64,000 bases of DNA from Pratylenchus scribneri (lineage: Eukaryota; Nematoda; Chromadorea; Rhabditida; Pratylenchidae), in NCBI GenBank assembly GCA_030063045.1, contig JAQSEB010000138.1, positions 1 to 64,000 on the forward strand. The letters run 5' to 3'. The notes beneath the pieces were generated by a model. That model was not told the origin of the DNA, made no database searches, and was given only the letters and a program-made list of their open reading frames with translations. Position numbers and translations under genes: made by a program. Shown in pieces: positions 13,301 to 25,800 of this stretch. Every line of letters begins with the position of its first letter. Within the stretch, counting starts at the first letter, position 1.

Positions 13301-14261
13301 CCAGCGAGGAAATTGAGATGGCATTCCGGGCCCTTTCCAAGGAATTGCGTCCATATGTCACCGCCGAGGAACTTTATGCGGTATGTCAATAATGGGGGGC
13401 TTATATTTAGGGGATTAGCCTTATTAATTAAGGGGTGATTTTTAGGCCACGAAATCACAAAATAGCTTGAAATTTGATAAAATATTAGGTTTTGGGAATC
13501 TCAAAATAGGTAATTTTTTGTTATTTTATATATTTTTCTAATGAAAATTTTCACCAAAAAAGTGACAAAATAGTTAAAAAGAGCAGCTAAAAGCCAAAAA
13601 GATGAAATAAATGCTAAAAAACAAATGCGCTTTTTTCATCAAATCTGATATATAATACAAAAAATAAATCAAAACCTAAAAATCCGTCCTAATTATTCAA
13701 GCGAAGCATGAATTGGCTTTACAAATTTTTTAAAAAAGTTTCTAGAATGAAACACAAAAACTTTCCAGAAAAAACTAATTTCTACCGGAATGAAATTATA
13801 GAAAGAAGTAAAAAATTACAAATCAAAAATATAACTAGGAATGGAAATTAAAAATAATAGAAAAGAAATCAGAATCCTATGGAGGTCCTTACAATTAACA
13901 ATTAACTTTCAATTTTTTTGAACATTCCCAGAGGCAACAATCAAAAAATTTCTTTTCGCAGGCAGAAGGCACAAAAATAAATTTTGACTTTTTCGTTTTC
14001 TCAATACTCAATCGTAACATATAAAATAAATTTATGGCCTGAAATTATAAGCAAATTTAAATTGAAAAGACAAAATAATCATAAAATCCTATAAGAACTA
14101 AACAAAAATAAATTTTTCATTTTTTATTGCAGAATTTGAGCCCAGAACAGGCCGAATATTGCATAAAGCGAATGAAACCCTACGTGGACGCGGTCTCATG
14201 CCGGACAATTGCTGGGGCCCTGGACTTCGAACAATTCGTCCATTCAATGTTTCAGAGTTGA
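1383..14261 (+). CDS. spc-1: Alpha-spectrin, C-terminal 956 residues (13 exons)
   Basis: The protein is the alpha chain of the spectrin tetramer, which crosslinks actin under the plasma membrane. Exons read from the sequence: 1383-1574, 2196-2428, 2865-3018, 3863-4093, 4915-5109, 5645-5911, 7936-8217, 8933-9201, 9642-9837, 10392-10671, 11950-12244, 13233-13380, 14133-14261. Every intron is GT-AG. The total is 2,871 bp, an exact 957 codons including the TGA stop at 14259. Spectrin-repeat signatures appear in order ([45 protein letters not shown]). The C-terminal calmodulin-like part follows. The EF-hand loop [12 protein letters not shown] (spanning exons 11-12) is canonical; the preceding loop [12 protein letters not shown] lacks the usual ligands at positions 5 and 12. 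The 5' part of the gene lies left of the window. The gene appears intact despite repeat-laden introns. The symbol follows the C. elegans orthologue. Confidence 0.93.
1575..2864 (+). other. Spectrin introns at 1575-2195 and 2429-2864
   Basis: These AT-rich introns flank the exon at 2196-2428. I see no repeat structure, RNA gene or extra exon in them. Confidence 0.6.
3083..3780 (+). repeat. Intronic mobile-element copy with 11 internal 46-bp repeats
   Basis: The element begins with AATGGTTTAAGAGTTTGTC and ends in GGTATAGGATAAACTTC. Its centre holds 11 tandem copies of a 46-bp unit (core GTCAACAATTAAAGGGTATT, then AAACGGTTTAAACCAA), one of them truncated, at about 3182-3668. The same flanks with one unit occur at 5231-5485, and with two units in reverse orientation at 9258-9515. 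This is therefore a dispersed family whose internal array varies in copy number. Confidence 0.75.
4094..4914 (+). other. Spectrin intron with decayed foldback (about 4178-4455)
   Basis: Part of this intron (CCATAACCC..., AAAAAGTG, ATAAGCGG...TTTTC, ATTCGGG) matches the foldback family seen at 12511-12790 and 12849-13141. The rest is plain AT-rich sequence. Confidence 0.45.
5231..5485 (+). repeat. Intronic element copy with one 46-bp unit
   Basis: This is the same family as 3083-3780: matching left flank (AATGGTTTAAGGGTTTGTC), one GTCAACAATTAAAGGG...GTTTAAACCCA unit at about 5330-5375, and a matching right flank ending GTTTGGGATAAA. Confidence 0.7.
6060..7805 (+). repeat. AATTAC/AATCAG-type minisatellite in spectrin intron
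   Basis: About 1.75 kb is built from AATTAC hexamers mixed with AATCAG, AATCGC and AATCGA. The common word is AATCAGAATTACAATTAC. Open frames across it encode only [15 protein letters not shown] low-complexity peptide and arise because the 6-bp unit avoids stops. The array lies between the exons ending at 5911 and starting at 7936, so it expands the intron without disturbing the reading frame. Confidence 0.9.
8268..8450. repeat. Short foldback element (GTTGACAAAGTCGGTTCC ends)
   Basis: The left arm at 8271-8288 is repeated as its reverse complement at 8429-8447 with one indel. The interior is itself rich in ACCGAAAA/GGTTCC runs. A second, more decayed copy may follow at about 8490-8630 (AAAGTCGGTTTGAG...). 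It sits in the intron after the exon 7936-8217. Confidence 0.6.
8650..8932 (+). other. Spectrin intron, 3' part
   Basis: A purine-rich patch (GAGAGAGAGAG) lies at about 8840-8870. Nothing else is recognisable. Confidence 0.4.
9258..9515 (-). repeat. Intronic element copy with two 46-bp units, reverse orientation
   Basis: The reverse complement reproduces the flanks of the 3083-3780 element. It holds two units of AACCAAAATTGGTTTAAACC / GTTTAATACCCTTTAA type at about 9320-9425. Confidence 0.7.
9925..10223. repeat. MITE-like foldback in spectrin intron
   Basis: The ends are inverted: TTGGCACATAGTTCAATGAGG...ACCAATTT at the left and AATTGGTTGCTTCC...TATGTGCCAA at the right. It is about 300 bp with no coding content, and belongs to the same family as 12849-13141. 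Confidence 0.6.
10672..11949 (+). other. Long spectrin intron with repeat copies
   Basis: About 10779-11070 resembles the MITE-like foldback family (AAAAAGTG..., ATAAAATCTGAGG). The foldback at 11083-11440 follows. The remaining sequence to 11949 is AT-rich and shows no gene or RNA. Confidence 0.4.
11083..11440. repeat. Foldback element with GCCGATCTCG arms and telomere-like core
   Basis: The outer ends TATATGTTGCAGCCGAT (11083-11099) and ATCGGCTGCAACATATA (11424-11440) are reverse complements. Further inverted GCCGATCTCGTTTT/AACGAGATCGGC copies lie inside. The core at about 11278-11305 carries GGTTAGGGTAGGGTTAGGG, which is telomere-like, as in the foldback at 1-195. Confidence 0.7.
12306..12416. 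repeat. 111-bp MITE with TACCGTATTTCCTCTAATAG ends
   Basis: TACCGTATTTCCTCTAATAG at 12306 is mirrored by CTATTAAAAGC.../TAGAGGAAATACGGTA ending at 12416. The interior AGGGACTT/AAGGGGACTT parts also pair. It has the size and structure of a miniature inverted-repeat element. Confidence 0.75.
12511..13141. repeat. Two adjacent MITE-like foldbacks (about 12511-12790 and 12849-13141)
   Basis: The second copy has clear inverted ends: TTGGCCAATATAACAAGGAAGC...CCAATTT against AAATTGGTTGCTTCC...TTATGGCCAA. The first copy shares its interior blocks (TAAAAAGTGGC, ATAAGCGGATTTTC, ATTCGGGTTT). Both sit in the intron before the exon at 13233. Confidence 0.65.
13381..14132 (+). other. Last spectrin intron
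   Basis: AT-rich with no repeat, RNA gene or extra exon recognised. Donor GTATGT, acceptor TTGCAG. Confidence 0.5.
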
Positions 14262-14546
14262 AATTCCAAATCATCGAATATTATTTCAATTTAAAAATTT
14301 TATGCAAATTTTTTTCTGCTGAACCCAAAATCCCACTGCCCCCATCCATCATAAATTTGTCTTTTGCTAATTATTAAATCAGGCCAATAATAATAATAAA
14401 TTATTTAATTCATCCGCCAAAAAGTGTCAACCATCAATATTTTAAAATTGCATTTTCTTTGAATCAGCTGCAATCGCACATTTTCCAATTTTTTTTAATT
14501 TTATGAATAATTATCCAATTTGCTTCTTTTCATTATTTAAATCTGG

Positions 14547-14552
14547 AATAAA
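14547..14552 (+). terminator. Candidate spectrin polyadenylation signal AATAAA
   Basis: AATAAA lies about 285 bp after the TGA stop and is followed by a T/G-containing stretch. An earlier AATAAA at 14395-14400 is an alternative. Confidence 0.45.
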
Positions 14553-15339
14553 TGCTTCAAAAAATGTGCAAAATATAATGGAAAAATTGAAAATTTATTA
14601 TCCAATGGTTATAAAAATTCACAGGAATCATTGGCGCACATAAGTCTAGGGCCCCGAACCCTTCCCTCTATATAATTATAATTAATATTCATAAAATCAT
14701 ATCTCAGCGACGGGACAAGATTTTAAGCTCAAATAAATTAATTTGAATGGCAATGAAAAATGGAATTTAATCTCCGTTTTATATGAACAATTAGCATAAG
14801 TAATCGGATAGGAATTTGGAATTATAAAAATTATATATTTTTTATTTTTGAAAAATTCAACAATTTCATTCATAATTGAAAAGGTTTTCCTTGTGCATTG
14901 AATATATTCTATTCGTCGTCTTGGCCAAATAAATCTAATCCAACAATTCCAAAGGCTAAAATAATAATTATCAAATTTTATATTGCATTTTAAAGGAAGG
15001 AAAATTTAAAAAATGATGGAAGGAATTTTAAGCTTTCAAATTTTTTTAAATAAATTTTTAAGGTAGGCTCACTGTGATATGGATGAATTGTTTAAAGACA
15101 GGGCTGCCAGATTTTTTTAAAAAAAAAGTACATTGGCTTTGAAAAGAAGATTTTGCGTAAAAAAAGATTTTCGTAAAATTACTAAAATTTTTTACAAATA
15201 ATATTCTTTATATGGACAAATGGTCATCATTTTTGAGAAGTCTTCTAAATTTTCAGAATTTTAACTCAAAGTAAAAAATCTTTACCAAAAATTACCCCAC
15301 AAGGAAAAAATTGACTAAAAAATTTCATGAAAAGTAAAA
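14553..15339. other. Intergenic AT-rich sequence
   Basis: I see no open frame, RNA or repeat family between the spectrin 3' end and the 23-bp minisatellite. Confidence 0.5.
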
Positions 15340-18300
15340 ATTTTAGTGCATTAAATAGCAGAAAAAATCTGCATTAAATAATAGAAAAAATCTGCATTAA
15401 ATAGCAGAAAAAATCTGCATTAAATAGCAAAAAAAATCTGCATTAAATAGCAAAAAAAATCTGCATTAAATAGCAGAAAAAATCTGCATTAAATAATAGA
15501 AAAAATCTGCATTAAATAGCAGAAAAAATCTGCATTAAATAATAGAAAAAATCTGCATTAAATAGCAGAAAAAATCTGCATTAAATAATAGAAAAAATCT
15601 GCATTAAATAATAGAAAAAATCTGCATTAAATAGCAGAAAAAATCTGCATTAAATAGCAAAAAAAATATGCATTAAATAGCAGAATGCATTAAATAATAG
15701 AAAAAATCTGCATTAAATAATAGAAAAAATCTGCATTAAATAATAGAAAAAATCTGCATTAAATAGCAGAATGCATTAAATAATAGAAAAAATCTGCATT
15801 AAATAATAGAAAAAATCTGCATTAAATAGCAGAAAAAATCTGCATTAAATAGCAAAAAAAATATGCATTAAATAGCAGAATGCATTAAATAATAGAAAAA
15901 ATCTGCATTAAATAATAGAAAAAATCTGCATTAAATAATAGAAAAAATCTGCATTAAATAGCAGAAAAAATCTGCATTAAATAGCAAAAAAAATCTGCAT
16001 TAAATAGCAAAAAAAATCTGCATTAAATAGCAGAAAAAATCTGCATTAAATAGCAAAAAAAATATGCATTAAATAGCAGAATGCATTAAATAATAGAAAA
16101 AATCTGCATTAAATAGCAGAAAAAATCTGCATTAAATAGCAAAAAAAATATGCATTAAATAGCAGAATGCATTAAATAATAGAAAAAATCTGCATTAAAT
16201 AATAGAAAAAATCTGCATTAAATAATAGAAAAAATCTGCATTAAATAGCAGAAAAAATCTGCATTAAATAGCAAAAAAAATCTGCATTAAATAGCAAAAA
16301 AAATCTGCATTAAATAGCAGAAAAAATCTGCATTAAATAGCAAAAAAAATATGCATTAAATAGCAGAATGCATTAAATAATAGAAAAAATCTGCATTAAA
16401 TAGCAGAATGCATTAAATAATAGAAAAAATCTGCATTAAATAATAGAAAAAATCTGCATTAAATAATAGAAAAAATCTGCATTAAATAGCAGAAAAAATC
16501 TGCATTAAATAGCAAAAAAAATCTGCATTAAATAGCAAAAAAAATCTGCATTAAATAGCAGAAAAAATCTGCATTAAATAGCAGAAAAAATCTGCATTAA
16601 ATAATAGAAAAAATCTGCATTAAATAATAGAAAAAATCTGCATTAAATAGCAGAAAAAATCTGCATTAAATAGCAAAAAAAATATGCATTAAATAGCAGA
16701 AAAAATCTGCATTAAATACCAGAATGCATTAAATAATAGAAAAAATCTGCATTAAATAATAGAAAAAATCTGCATTAAATAATAGAAAAAATCTGCATTA
16801 AATAATAGAAAAAATCTGCATTAAATAGCAGAAAAAATCTGCATTAAATAGCAAAAAAAATATGCATTAAATAGCAGAAAAAATCTGCATTAAATAGCAG
16901 AAAAAATCTGCATTAAATAGCAGAAAAAATCTGCATTAAATAATAGAAAAAATCTGCATTAAATAGCAGAATGCATTAAATAATAGAAAAAATCTGCATT
17001 AAATAATAGAAAAAATCTGCATTAAATAATAGAAAAAATCTGCATTAAATAGCAGAAAAAATCTGCATTAAATAGCAAAAAAAATCTGCATTAAATAGCA
17101 AAAAAAATCTGCATTAAATAGCAGAAAAAATCTGCATTAAATAGCAGAAAAAATCTGCATTAAATAATAGAAAAAATCTGCATTAAATAATAGAAAAAAT
17201 CTGCATTAAATAGCAGAAAAAATCTGCATTAAATAGCAAAAAAAATATGCATTAAATAGCAGAAAAAATCTGCATTAAATACCAGAATGCATTAAATAAT
17301 AGAAAAAATCTGCATTAAATAATAGAAAAAATCTGCATTAAATAATAGAAAAAATCTGCATTAAATAATAGAAAAAATCTGCATTAAATAGCAGAAAAAA
17401 TCTGCATTAAATAGCAAAAAAAATATGCATTAAATAGCAGAAAAAATCTGCATTAAATAGCAGAAAAAATCTGCATTAAATAGCAGAAAAAATCTGCATT
17501 AAATAATAGAAAAAATCTGCATTAAATAATAGAAAAAATCTGCATTAAATAGCAGAAAAAATCTGCATTAAATAGCAAAAAAAATATGCATTAAATAGCA
17601 GAATGCATTAAATAATAGAAAAAATCTGCATTAAATAATAGAAAAAATCTGCATTAAATAATAGAAAAAATCTGCATTAAATAGCAGAAAAAATCTGCAT
17701 TAAATAATAGAAAAAATCTGCATTAAATAATAGAAAAAATCTGCATTAAATAGCAGAAAAAATCTGCATTAAATAGCAAAAAAAATATGCATTAAATAGC
17801 AGAATGCATTAAATAATAGAAAAAATCTGCATTAAATAATAGAAAAAATCTGCATTAAATAATAGAAAAAATCTGCATTAAATAGCAGAATGCATTAAAT
17901 AATAGAAAAAATCTGCATTAAATAATAGAAAAAATCTGCATTAAATAGCAGAAAAAATCTGCATTAAATAGCAAAAAAAATATGCATTAAATAGCAGAAT
18001 GCATTAAATAATAGAAAAAATCTGCATTAAATAATAGAAAAAATCTGCATTAAATAATAGAAAAAATCTGCATTAAATAGCAGAAAAAATCTGCATTAAA
18101 TAGCAAAAAAAATCTGCATTAAATAGCAAAAAAAATCTGCATTAAATAGCAGAAAAAATCTGCATTAAATAGCAAAAAAAATATGCATTAAATAGCAGAA
18201 TGCATTAAATAATAGAAAAAATCTGCATTAAATAGCAGAAAAAATCTGCATTAAATAGCAAAAAAAATATGCATTAAATAGCAGAATGCATTAAATAATA

Positions 18301-18924
18301 GAAAAAATCTGCATTAAATAATAGAAAAAATCTGCATTAAATAATAGAAAAAATCTGCATTAAATAGCAGAAAAAATCTGCATTAAATAGCAAAAAAAAT
18401 CTGCATTAAATAGCAAAAAAAATCTGCATTAAATAGCAGAAAAAATCTGCATTAAATAGCAAAAAAAATATGCATTAAATAGCAGAATGCATTAAATAAT
18501 AGAAAAAATCTGCATTAAATAGCAGAATGCATTAAATAATAGAAAAAATCTGCATTAAATAATAGAAAAAATCTGCATTAAATAATAGAAAAAATCTGCA
18601 TTAAATAGCAGAAAAAATCTGCATTAAATAGCAAAAAAAATCTGCATTAAATAGCAAAAAAAATCTGCATTAAATAGCAGAAAAAATCTGCATTAAATAG
18701 CAGAAAAAATCTGCATTAAATAATAGAAAAAATCTGCATTAAATAATAGAAAAAATCTGCATTAAATAGCAGAAAAAATCTGCATTAAATAGCAAAAAAA
18801 ATATGCATTAAATAGCAGAAAAAATCTGCATTAAATACCAGAATGCATTAAATAATAGAAAAAATCTGCATTAAATAATAGAAAAAATCTGCATTAAATA
18901 TGAGAAAAAATCTGCAGTAAATTT
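15340..18924 (+). repeat. 23-bp minisatellite (about 155 units)
   Basis: The unit is GAAAAAATCTGCATTAAATAG plus CA or AA-type variants. Shorter units (GAATGCATTAAATAATA) and CAAAAAAAATATGCATT variants are interspersed. Runs of variants recur in the same order several times (blocks near 15850-16350, 18000-18500, and 16560-16900 against 17120-17480), so the array grew by duplicating multi-unit blocks. No coding capacity. Confidence 0.93.
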
Positions 18925-19888
18925 CCATTGCATATGCATTTTTTGCTTAGCCCATTCTATGTATAAGTTTATCTTGTCGGGGAATATTAGTTTATCCTAT
19001 CCCATCCAGCTTCTTTCTACTTTTCTGCAAATGAATGTTAATCCAATATTTAGAAAATTTAAAATAATCACTACTGAAAATCTTTGCATTTACAATCTAA
19101 GATTGTATACCTTTCAATTATTGACTATTCTATATTTATTGGACATTCTTTATACCCGATCAGTTATCACTCTATTATTGTAACTTTATATACCTGCTGA
19201 TCACCTCTATTATTAGCAATTATTTGTAATTTAGAATTCAAAATCTTATTTCAATTTTTTTTTTTGAATAATTCTCTCTTCCCCATTCATTCCAATTTAT
19301 AAAAACGGAAAAAATTACTGGACATTTTTGGGATTATATTATAATATATGCCAATGAAGTAAGATAAATTGAGATTGAAAAGACTTTATTTATTCAACAA
19401 ATATTTTTGAATTATAGAGTTACAAAGCAATTAGATATAATTATTTGTCTGCATTTTGCTTTTCTCTCCATTATAATTCCTTATTTATTTTCTCATCATC
19501 ATATCATCCTTCCTATCTTCCCATCATTGTTGCTGGTAACGATTCCAATGGCGTTCACATTATCGAGTAGTCTTCTCGCGTACATGCATTTGATGAGTTC
19601 AATATATTGTTTTAAATTTCTACAATTAGAATACAAAATTGAAAAATCTGAATCCAAAACTAATGCTGTGAATGCGAAAATGGAGGAAAGAGTCCAACGC
19701 CAGAAGCACAATCATCATCATTATGGAAACAATGAATGTTGCCGAAAATGAAGAATTGGAAGATGGACAAATTGCGGAAGAAGTAGATGATAAGGAAGAG
19801 AAGAAGAAGATGAATAATTCAGAATTTTCGAGAACATTTTTAAATCAAAAAATTAAATCAAATTCTAATTGGCCATAAAAGTTCTGAC
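18925..19888. other. Unassigned unique interval between two satellites
   Basis: This is the only non-repetitive sequence between the minisatellite and the 171-bp satellite. Three overlapping short frames exist: + 19407-19751 (114 aa, hydrophobic first half), + 19672-19878 (68 aa, acidic, ending just before the satellite) and - 19499-19711 (70 aa). None has a recognisable domain and no start or splice context favours one. It could hold a remnant exon; I cannot assign it. Confidence 0.25.
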
Positions 19889-22800
19889 TTTGAAACAACT
19901 AGGTTTTGAACTTTTTGGATTTTTTTTAATTCCATCGTATTCTCCATCTAAATCTACAGGCGAACGTCAATTTATTTATATTCAATTCATCCATATTGAT
20001 TTTTTATGAATTTTTAAATATATTATATACATATATGGGGTATTTCAAAGGTTTGAAACATTTTATGGCCTAGGTTTTGAACTTTTTGGAATTTTTTTAA
20101 TTCCATCCTATTCTCCATCTAAATCTACAGGCGAACGTCATTTTATTTTTATTCAATTCATCCATATTGATTTTTTATGAATTTTTAAATATATTAAATC
20201 CATATATAGGGAATTTCAAGGGTTTGAAACATTTTATGGCCTAGGTTTTGAACTTTTTGGAATTTTTTTAATTCCTTCCTATTCTCCATCTAAATCTACA
20301 GGCGAACGTCATTTTATTTTTATTCAATTCATCCATATTGATTTTTTATGAATTTTTAAATATATTATATACATATATGGGGTATTTCAAAGGTTTGAAA
20401 CATTTTATGGCCTAGGTTTTGAACTTTTTGGAATTTTTTTAATTCCATCCTATTCTCCATCTAAATCTACAGGCGAACGTCATTTTATTTTTATTCAATT
20501 CATCCATATTGATTTTTTATGAATTTTTAAATATATTAAATCCATATATAGGGTATTTAAGGGATTTGAAACATTTTATGGCCTAGGTTTTGAACTTTTT
20601 GGAATTTTTTTAATTCCATCGTATTCTTCATCTAAATCTACAGGCGAACGTCATTTTATTTTTATTCAATTTATCCATATTGATTTTTTATGAATTTTTA
20701 AATATACAATAGCCATATATAGGGTATTTAAGGGGTTTGAAACATTTTATGGCCTAGGTTTTGAACTTTTTGGAATTTTTTTAATTCCATCGTATTCTTT
20801 ATCTATATCTACAGGCGAACGTCAATTTATTTTTATTCAATTCATCCATATTGATTTTTTATGAATTTTTAAATATACAATAGCCATATATAGGGTATTT
20901 AAGGGATTTGAAACATTTTATGGCCTAGGTTTTGAACTTTTTGGAATTTTTTTAATTCCATCGTATTCTTCATCTAAATCTACAGGCGAACGTCATTTTA
21001 TTTTTATTCAATTTATCCATATTGATTTTTTATGAATTTTTAAATATACAATAGCCATATATAGGGTATTTAAGGGGTTTGAAACATTTTATGGCCTAGG
21101 TTTTGAACTTTTTGGAATTTTTTTAATTCCATCGTATTCTTTATCTATATCTACAGGCGAACGTCAATTTATTTTTACTCATTTCATACATATTGATTTT
21201 TTATGAATTTTTATTTTATTATATCCATATATGGGGTATTTAAGGGATTTGAAACATTTTATGGCCTAGGTTTTGAACTTTTTGAAATTTTTTTAATTCC
21301 ATCGTATTCTCCATCGAAATCTACAAGCGAACGTCAATTTATTTTTACTCATTTCATACATATTGATTTTTTATGAATTTTTATTTTATTATATCCATAT
21401 ATAGGGTATTTAAGGGATTTGAAACATTTTATGGCCTAGGTTTTGAACTTTTTGAAATTTTTTTAATTCCATCGTATTCTCCATCGAAATCTACAAGCGA
21501 ACGTCAATTTATTTTTACTCATTTCATACATATTGATTTTTTATGAATTTTTATTTTATTATATCCATATATAGGGTATTTAAGGGATTTGAAACATTTT
21601 ATGGCCTAGGTTTTGAACTTTTTGGAATTTTTTTAATTCCATCGTATTCTTAATCTAAATCTACAGGCGAACGTCACTTTATTTTTATTCAATTCATCCA
21701 TATTTATTTTTTATAAATTTTTAAATATATTATATACATATATAGGGTATTTAAGGGGTTTGAAACATTTTATGGCCTAGTTTTTGAACTTTTTGGAATT
21801 TTTTTAATTCCATCGTATTCTTCATCTAAATCTACAGGCGAACGTCATTTTATTTTTATTCATTTCATCCATTTTGATTTTTTTTGAATTTTGATTTTAT
21901 TATATCCATATATGGGGTATTTCAAGGGTTTGAAACATTTTATGGCCTAGGTTTTGAACTTTTTTGAATTTTTTTAATTCCATCGTATTCTCCATCTAAA
22001 TCTACAGGCGAACGTCACTTTATTTTTATTCATTTCATACATATTGATTTTTTATGAATTTTTAAATATATTATATACATATATGGGGTATTTCAAGGGT
22101 TTGAAACATTTTATGGCCTAGGTTTTGAACTTTTTGGAATTTTTTTAATTCCATCGTATTCTCCATCGAAATCTACAGGCGAACGTCATTTTATTTTTAT
22201 TCATTTCATACATATTGATTTTTTATAAATTTTTAAATATATTAAATCCATATATAGGCTATTTAAGGGGTTTGAAACATTTTATGGCCTAGGTTTTGAA
22301 CTTTTTTGAATTTTTTTAATTCCATCGTATTCTTCATCTAAATCTACAGACGAACGTCATTTTATTTTTATTCAATTCCTCCATATTGATTTTTTATGAA
22401 TTTTTAAATATATTAAATCCATATATAGGCTATTTAAGGGGTTTGAAACATTTTATGGCCTAGGTTTTGAACTTTTGGGAATTTTTTTAATTCCATCGTA
22501 TTCTTCATCTAAATCTACAGGCGAACGTCATTTTATTTTTATTCAATTCATCCATATTGATTTTTTATGAATTTTTAAATATATTAAATCCATATATAGG
22601 CTATTTAAGGGGTTTGAAACATTTTATGGCCTAGGTTTTGAACTTTTGGGAATTTTTTTAATTCCATCGTATTCTTCATCTAAATCTACAGGCGAACGTC
22701 ATTTTATTTTTATTCATTTCATCCATTTTGATTTTTTTTGAATTTTGATTTTATTATATCCATATATGGGGTATTTCAAGAGTTTGAAACATTTTATGGC

Positions 22801-25800
22801 CTAGGTTTTGAACTTTTTTGAATTTTTTTAATTCCATCCTATTCTCCATCTAAATCTACAGGCGAACGTCAATTTATTTATATTCAATTCATCCATATTG
22901 ATTTTTTATGAATTTTTAAATATATTATATACATATATGGGGTATTTCAAAGGTTTGAAACATTTTATGGCCTAGGTTTTGAACTTTTTGGAATTTTTTT
23001 AATTCCATCCTATTCTCCATCTAAATCTACAGGCGAACGTCATTTTATTTTTATTCAATTCATCCATATTGATTTTTTATGAATTTTTAAATATATTAAA
23101 TCCATATATAGGGTATTTAAGGGATTTGAAACATTTTATGGCCTAGGTTTTGAACTTTTTGGAATTTTTTTAATTCCATCGTATTCTTCATCTAAATCTA
23201 CAGGCGAACGTCATTTTATTTTTATTCAATTTATCCATATTGATTTTTTATGAATTTTTAAATATATTAAATCCATATATAGGCTATTTAAGGGGTTTGA
23301 AACATTTTATGGCCTAGGTTTTGAACTTTTTGGAATTTTTTTAATTCCATCGTATTCTTTATCTATATCTACAGGCGAACGTCAATTTATTTATATTCAA
23401 TTCATCCATATTGATTTTTTATGAATTTTTAAATATATTATATACATATATGGGGTATTTCAAGAGTTTGAAACATTTTATGGCCTAGGTTTTGAACTTT
23501 TTTGAATTTTTTTAATTCCATCGTATTCTCCATCTAAATCTACAGGCGAACGTCACTTTATTTTTATTCATTTCATACATATTGATTTTTTATGAAATTA
23601 TAAATATATTATATACATATATGGGGTATTTCAAGGGTTTGAAACATTTTATGGCCTAGGTTTTGAACTTTTTTGAATTTTTTTAATTCCATCGTATTCT
23701 CCATCGAAATCTACAAGCGAACGTCAATTTATTTTTACTCATTTCATACATATTGATTTTTTATGAATTTTTATTTTATTATATCCATATATAGGGTATT
23801 TAAGGGATTTGAAACATTTTATGGCCTAGGTTTTGAACTTTTTGGAATTTTTTTAATTCCATCGTATTCTTAATCTAAATCTACAGGCGAACGTCACTTT
23901 ATTTTTATTCAATTCATCCATATTTATTTTTTATAAATTTTTAAATATATTATATACATATATAGGGTATTTAAGGGGTTTGAAACATTTTATGGCCTAG
24001 TTTTTGAACTTTTTGGAATTTTTTTAATTCCATCGTATTCTTCATCTAAATCTACAGGCGAACGTCATTTTATTTTTATTCATTTCATCCATTTTGATTT
24101 TTTTTGAATTTTGATTTTATTATATCCATATATGGGGTATTTCAAGGGTTTGAAACATTTTATGGCCTAGGTTTTGAACTTTTTGGAATTTTTTTAATTC
24201 CATCGTATTCTTAATCTAAATCTACAGGCGAACGTCACTTTATTTTTATTCAATTCATCCATATTTATTTTTTATAAATTTTTAAATATATTATATACAT
24301 ATATAGGGTATTTAAGGGGTTTGAAACATTTTATGGCCTAGGTTTTGAACTTTTTGGAATTTTTTTAATTCCATCGTATTCTTTATCTATATCTACAGGC
24401 GAACGTCATTTTATTTTTATTCATTTCATACATATTGATTTTTTATGAATTTTTAAATATATTATATACATATATGGGGTATTTCAAGGGTTTGAAACAT
24501 TTTATGGCCTAGGTTTTGAACTTTTTGGAATTTTTTTAATTCCATCGTATTCTCCATCGAAATCTACAGGCGAACGTCATTTTATTTTTATTCATTTCAT
24601 ACATATTGATTTTTTATAAATTTTTAAATATATTAAATCCATATATAGGCTATTTAAGGGGTTTGAAACATTTTATGGCCTAGGTTTTGAACTTTTTTGA
24701 ATTTTTTTAATTCCATCGTATTCTTCATCTAAATCTACAGACGAACGTCATTTTATTTTTATTCAATTCCTCCATATTGATTTTTTATGAATTTTTAAAT
24801 ATATTAAATCCATATATAGGCTATTTAAGGGGTTTGAAACATTTTATGGCCTAGGTTTTGAACTTTTGGGAATTTTTTTAATTCCATCGTATTCTTCATC
24901 TAAATCTACAGGCGAACGTCATTTTATTTTTATTCAATTCATCCATATTGATTTTTTATGAATTTTTAAATATATTAAATCCATATATAGGCTATTTAAG
25001 GGGTTTGAAACATTTTATGGCCTAGGTTTTGAACTTTTGGGAATTTTTTTAATTCCATCGTATTCTTCATCTAAATCTACAGGCGAACGTCATTTTATTT
25101 TTATTCATTTCATCCATTTTGATTTTTTTTGAATTTTGATTTTATTATATCCATATATGGGGTATTTCAAGAGTTTGAAACATTTTATGGCCTAGGTTTT
25201 GAACTTTTTTGAATTTTTTTAATTCCATCGTATTCTCCATCTAAATCTACAGGCGAACGTCACTTTATTTTTATTCATTTCATACATATTGATTTTTTAT
25301 GAATTTATAAATATATTATATACATATATGGGGTATTTCAAGGGTTTGAAACATTTTATGGCCTAGGTTTTGAACTTTTTTGAATTTTTTTAATTCCATC
25401 GTATTCTCCATCTAAATCTACAGGCGAACGTCACTTTATTTTTATTCATTTCATACATATTGATTTTTTATGAATTTTTAAATATATTATATACATATAT
25501 GGGGTATTTCAAGGGTTTGAAACATTTTATGGCCTAGGTTTTGAACTTTTTGGAATTTTTTTAATTCCATCGTATTCTCCATCGAAATCTACAGGCGAAC
25601 GTCATTTTATTTTTATTCAATTCATCCATATTGATTTTTTATGAATTTTTAAATATATTAAATCCATATATAGGCTATTTAAGGGGTTTGAAACATTTTA
25701 TGGCCTAGGTTTTGAACTTTTGGGAATTTTTTTAATTCCATCGTATTCTTCATCTAAATCTACAGGCGAATGTCACTTTATTTTTATTCAATTCATCCAT

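Noticed and set aside
15340..18924. CRISPR-like array (regular short repeats)
   Set aside because: There are no unique spacers; the whole period is repeat, in a eukaryotic context.
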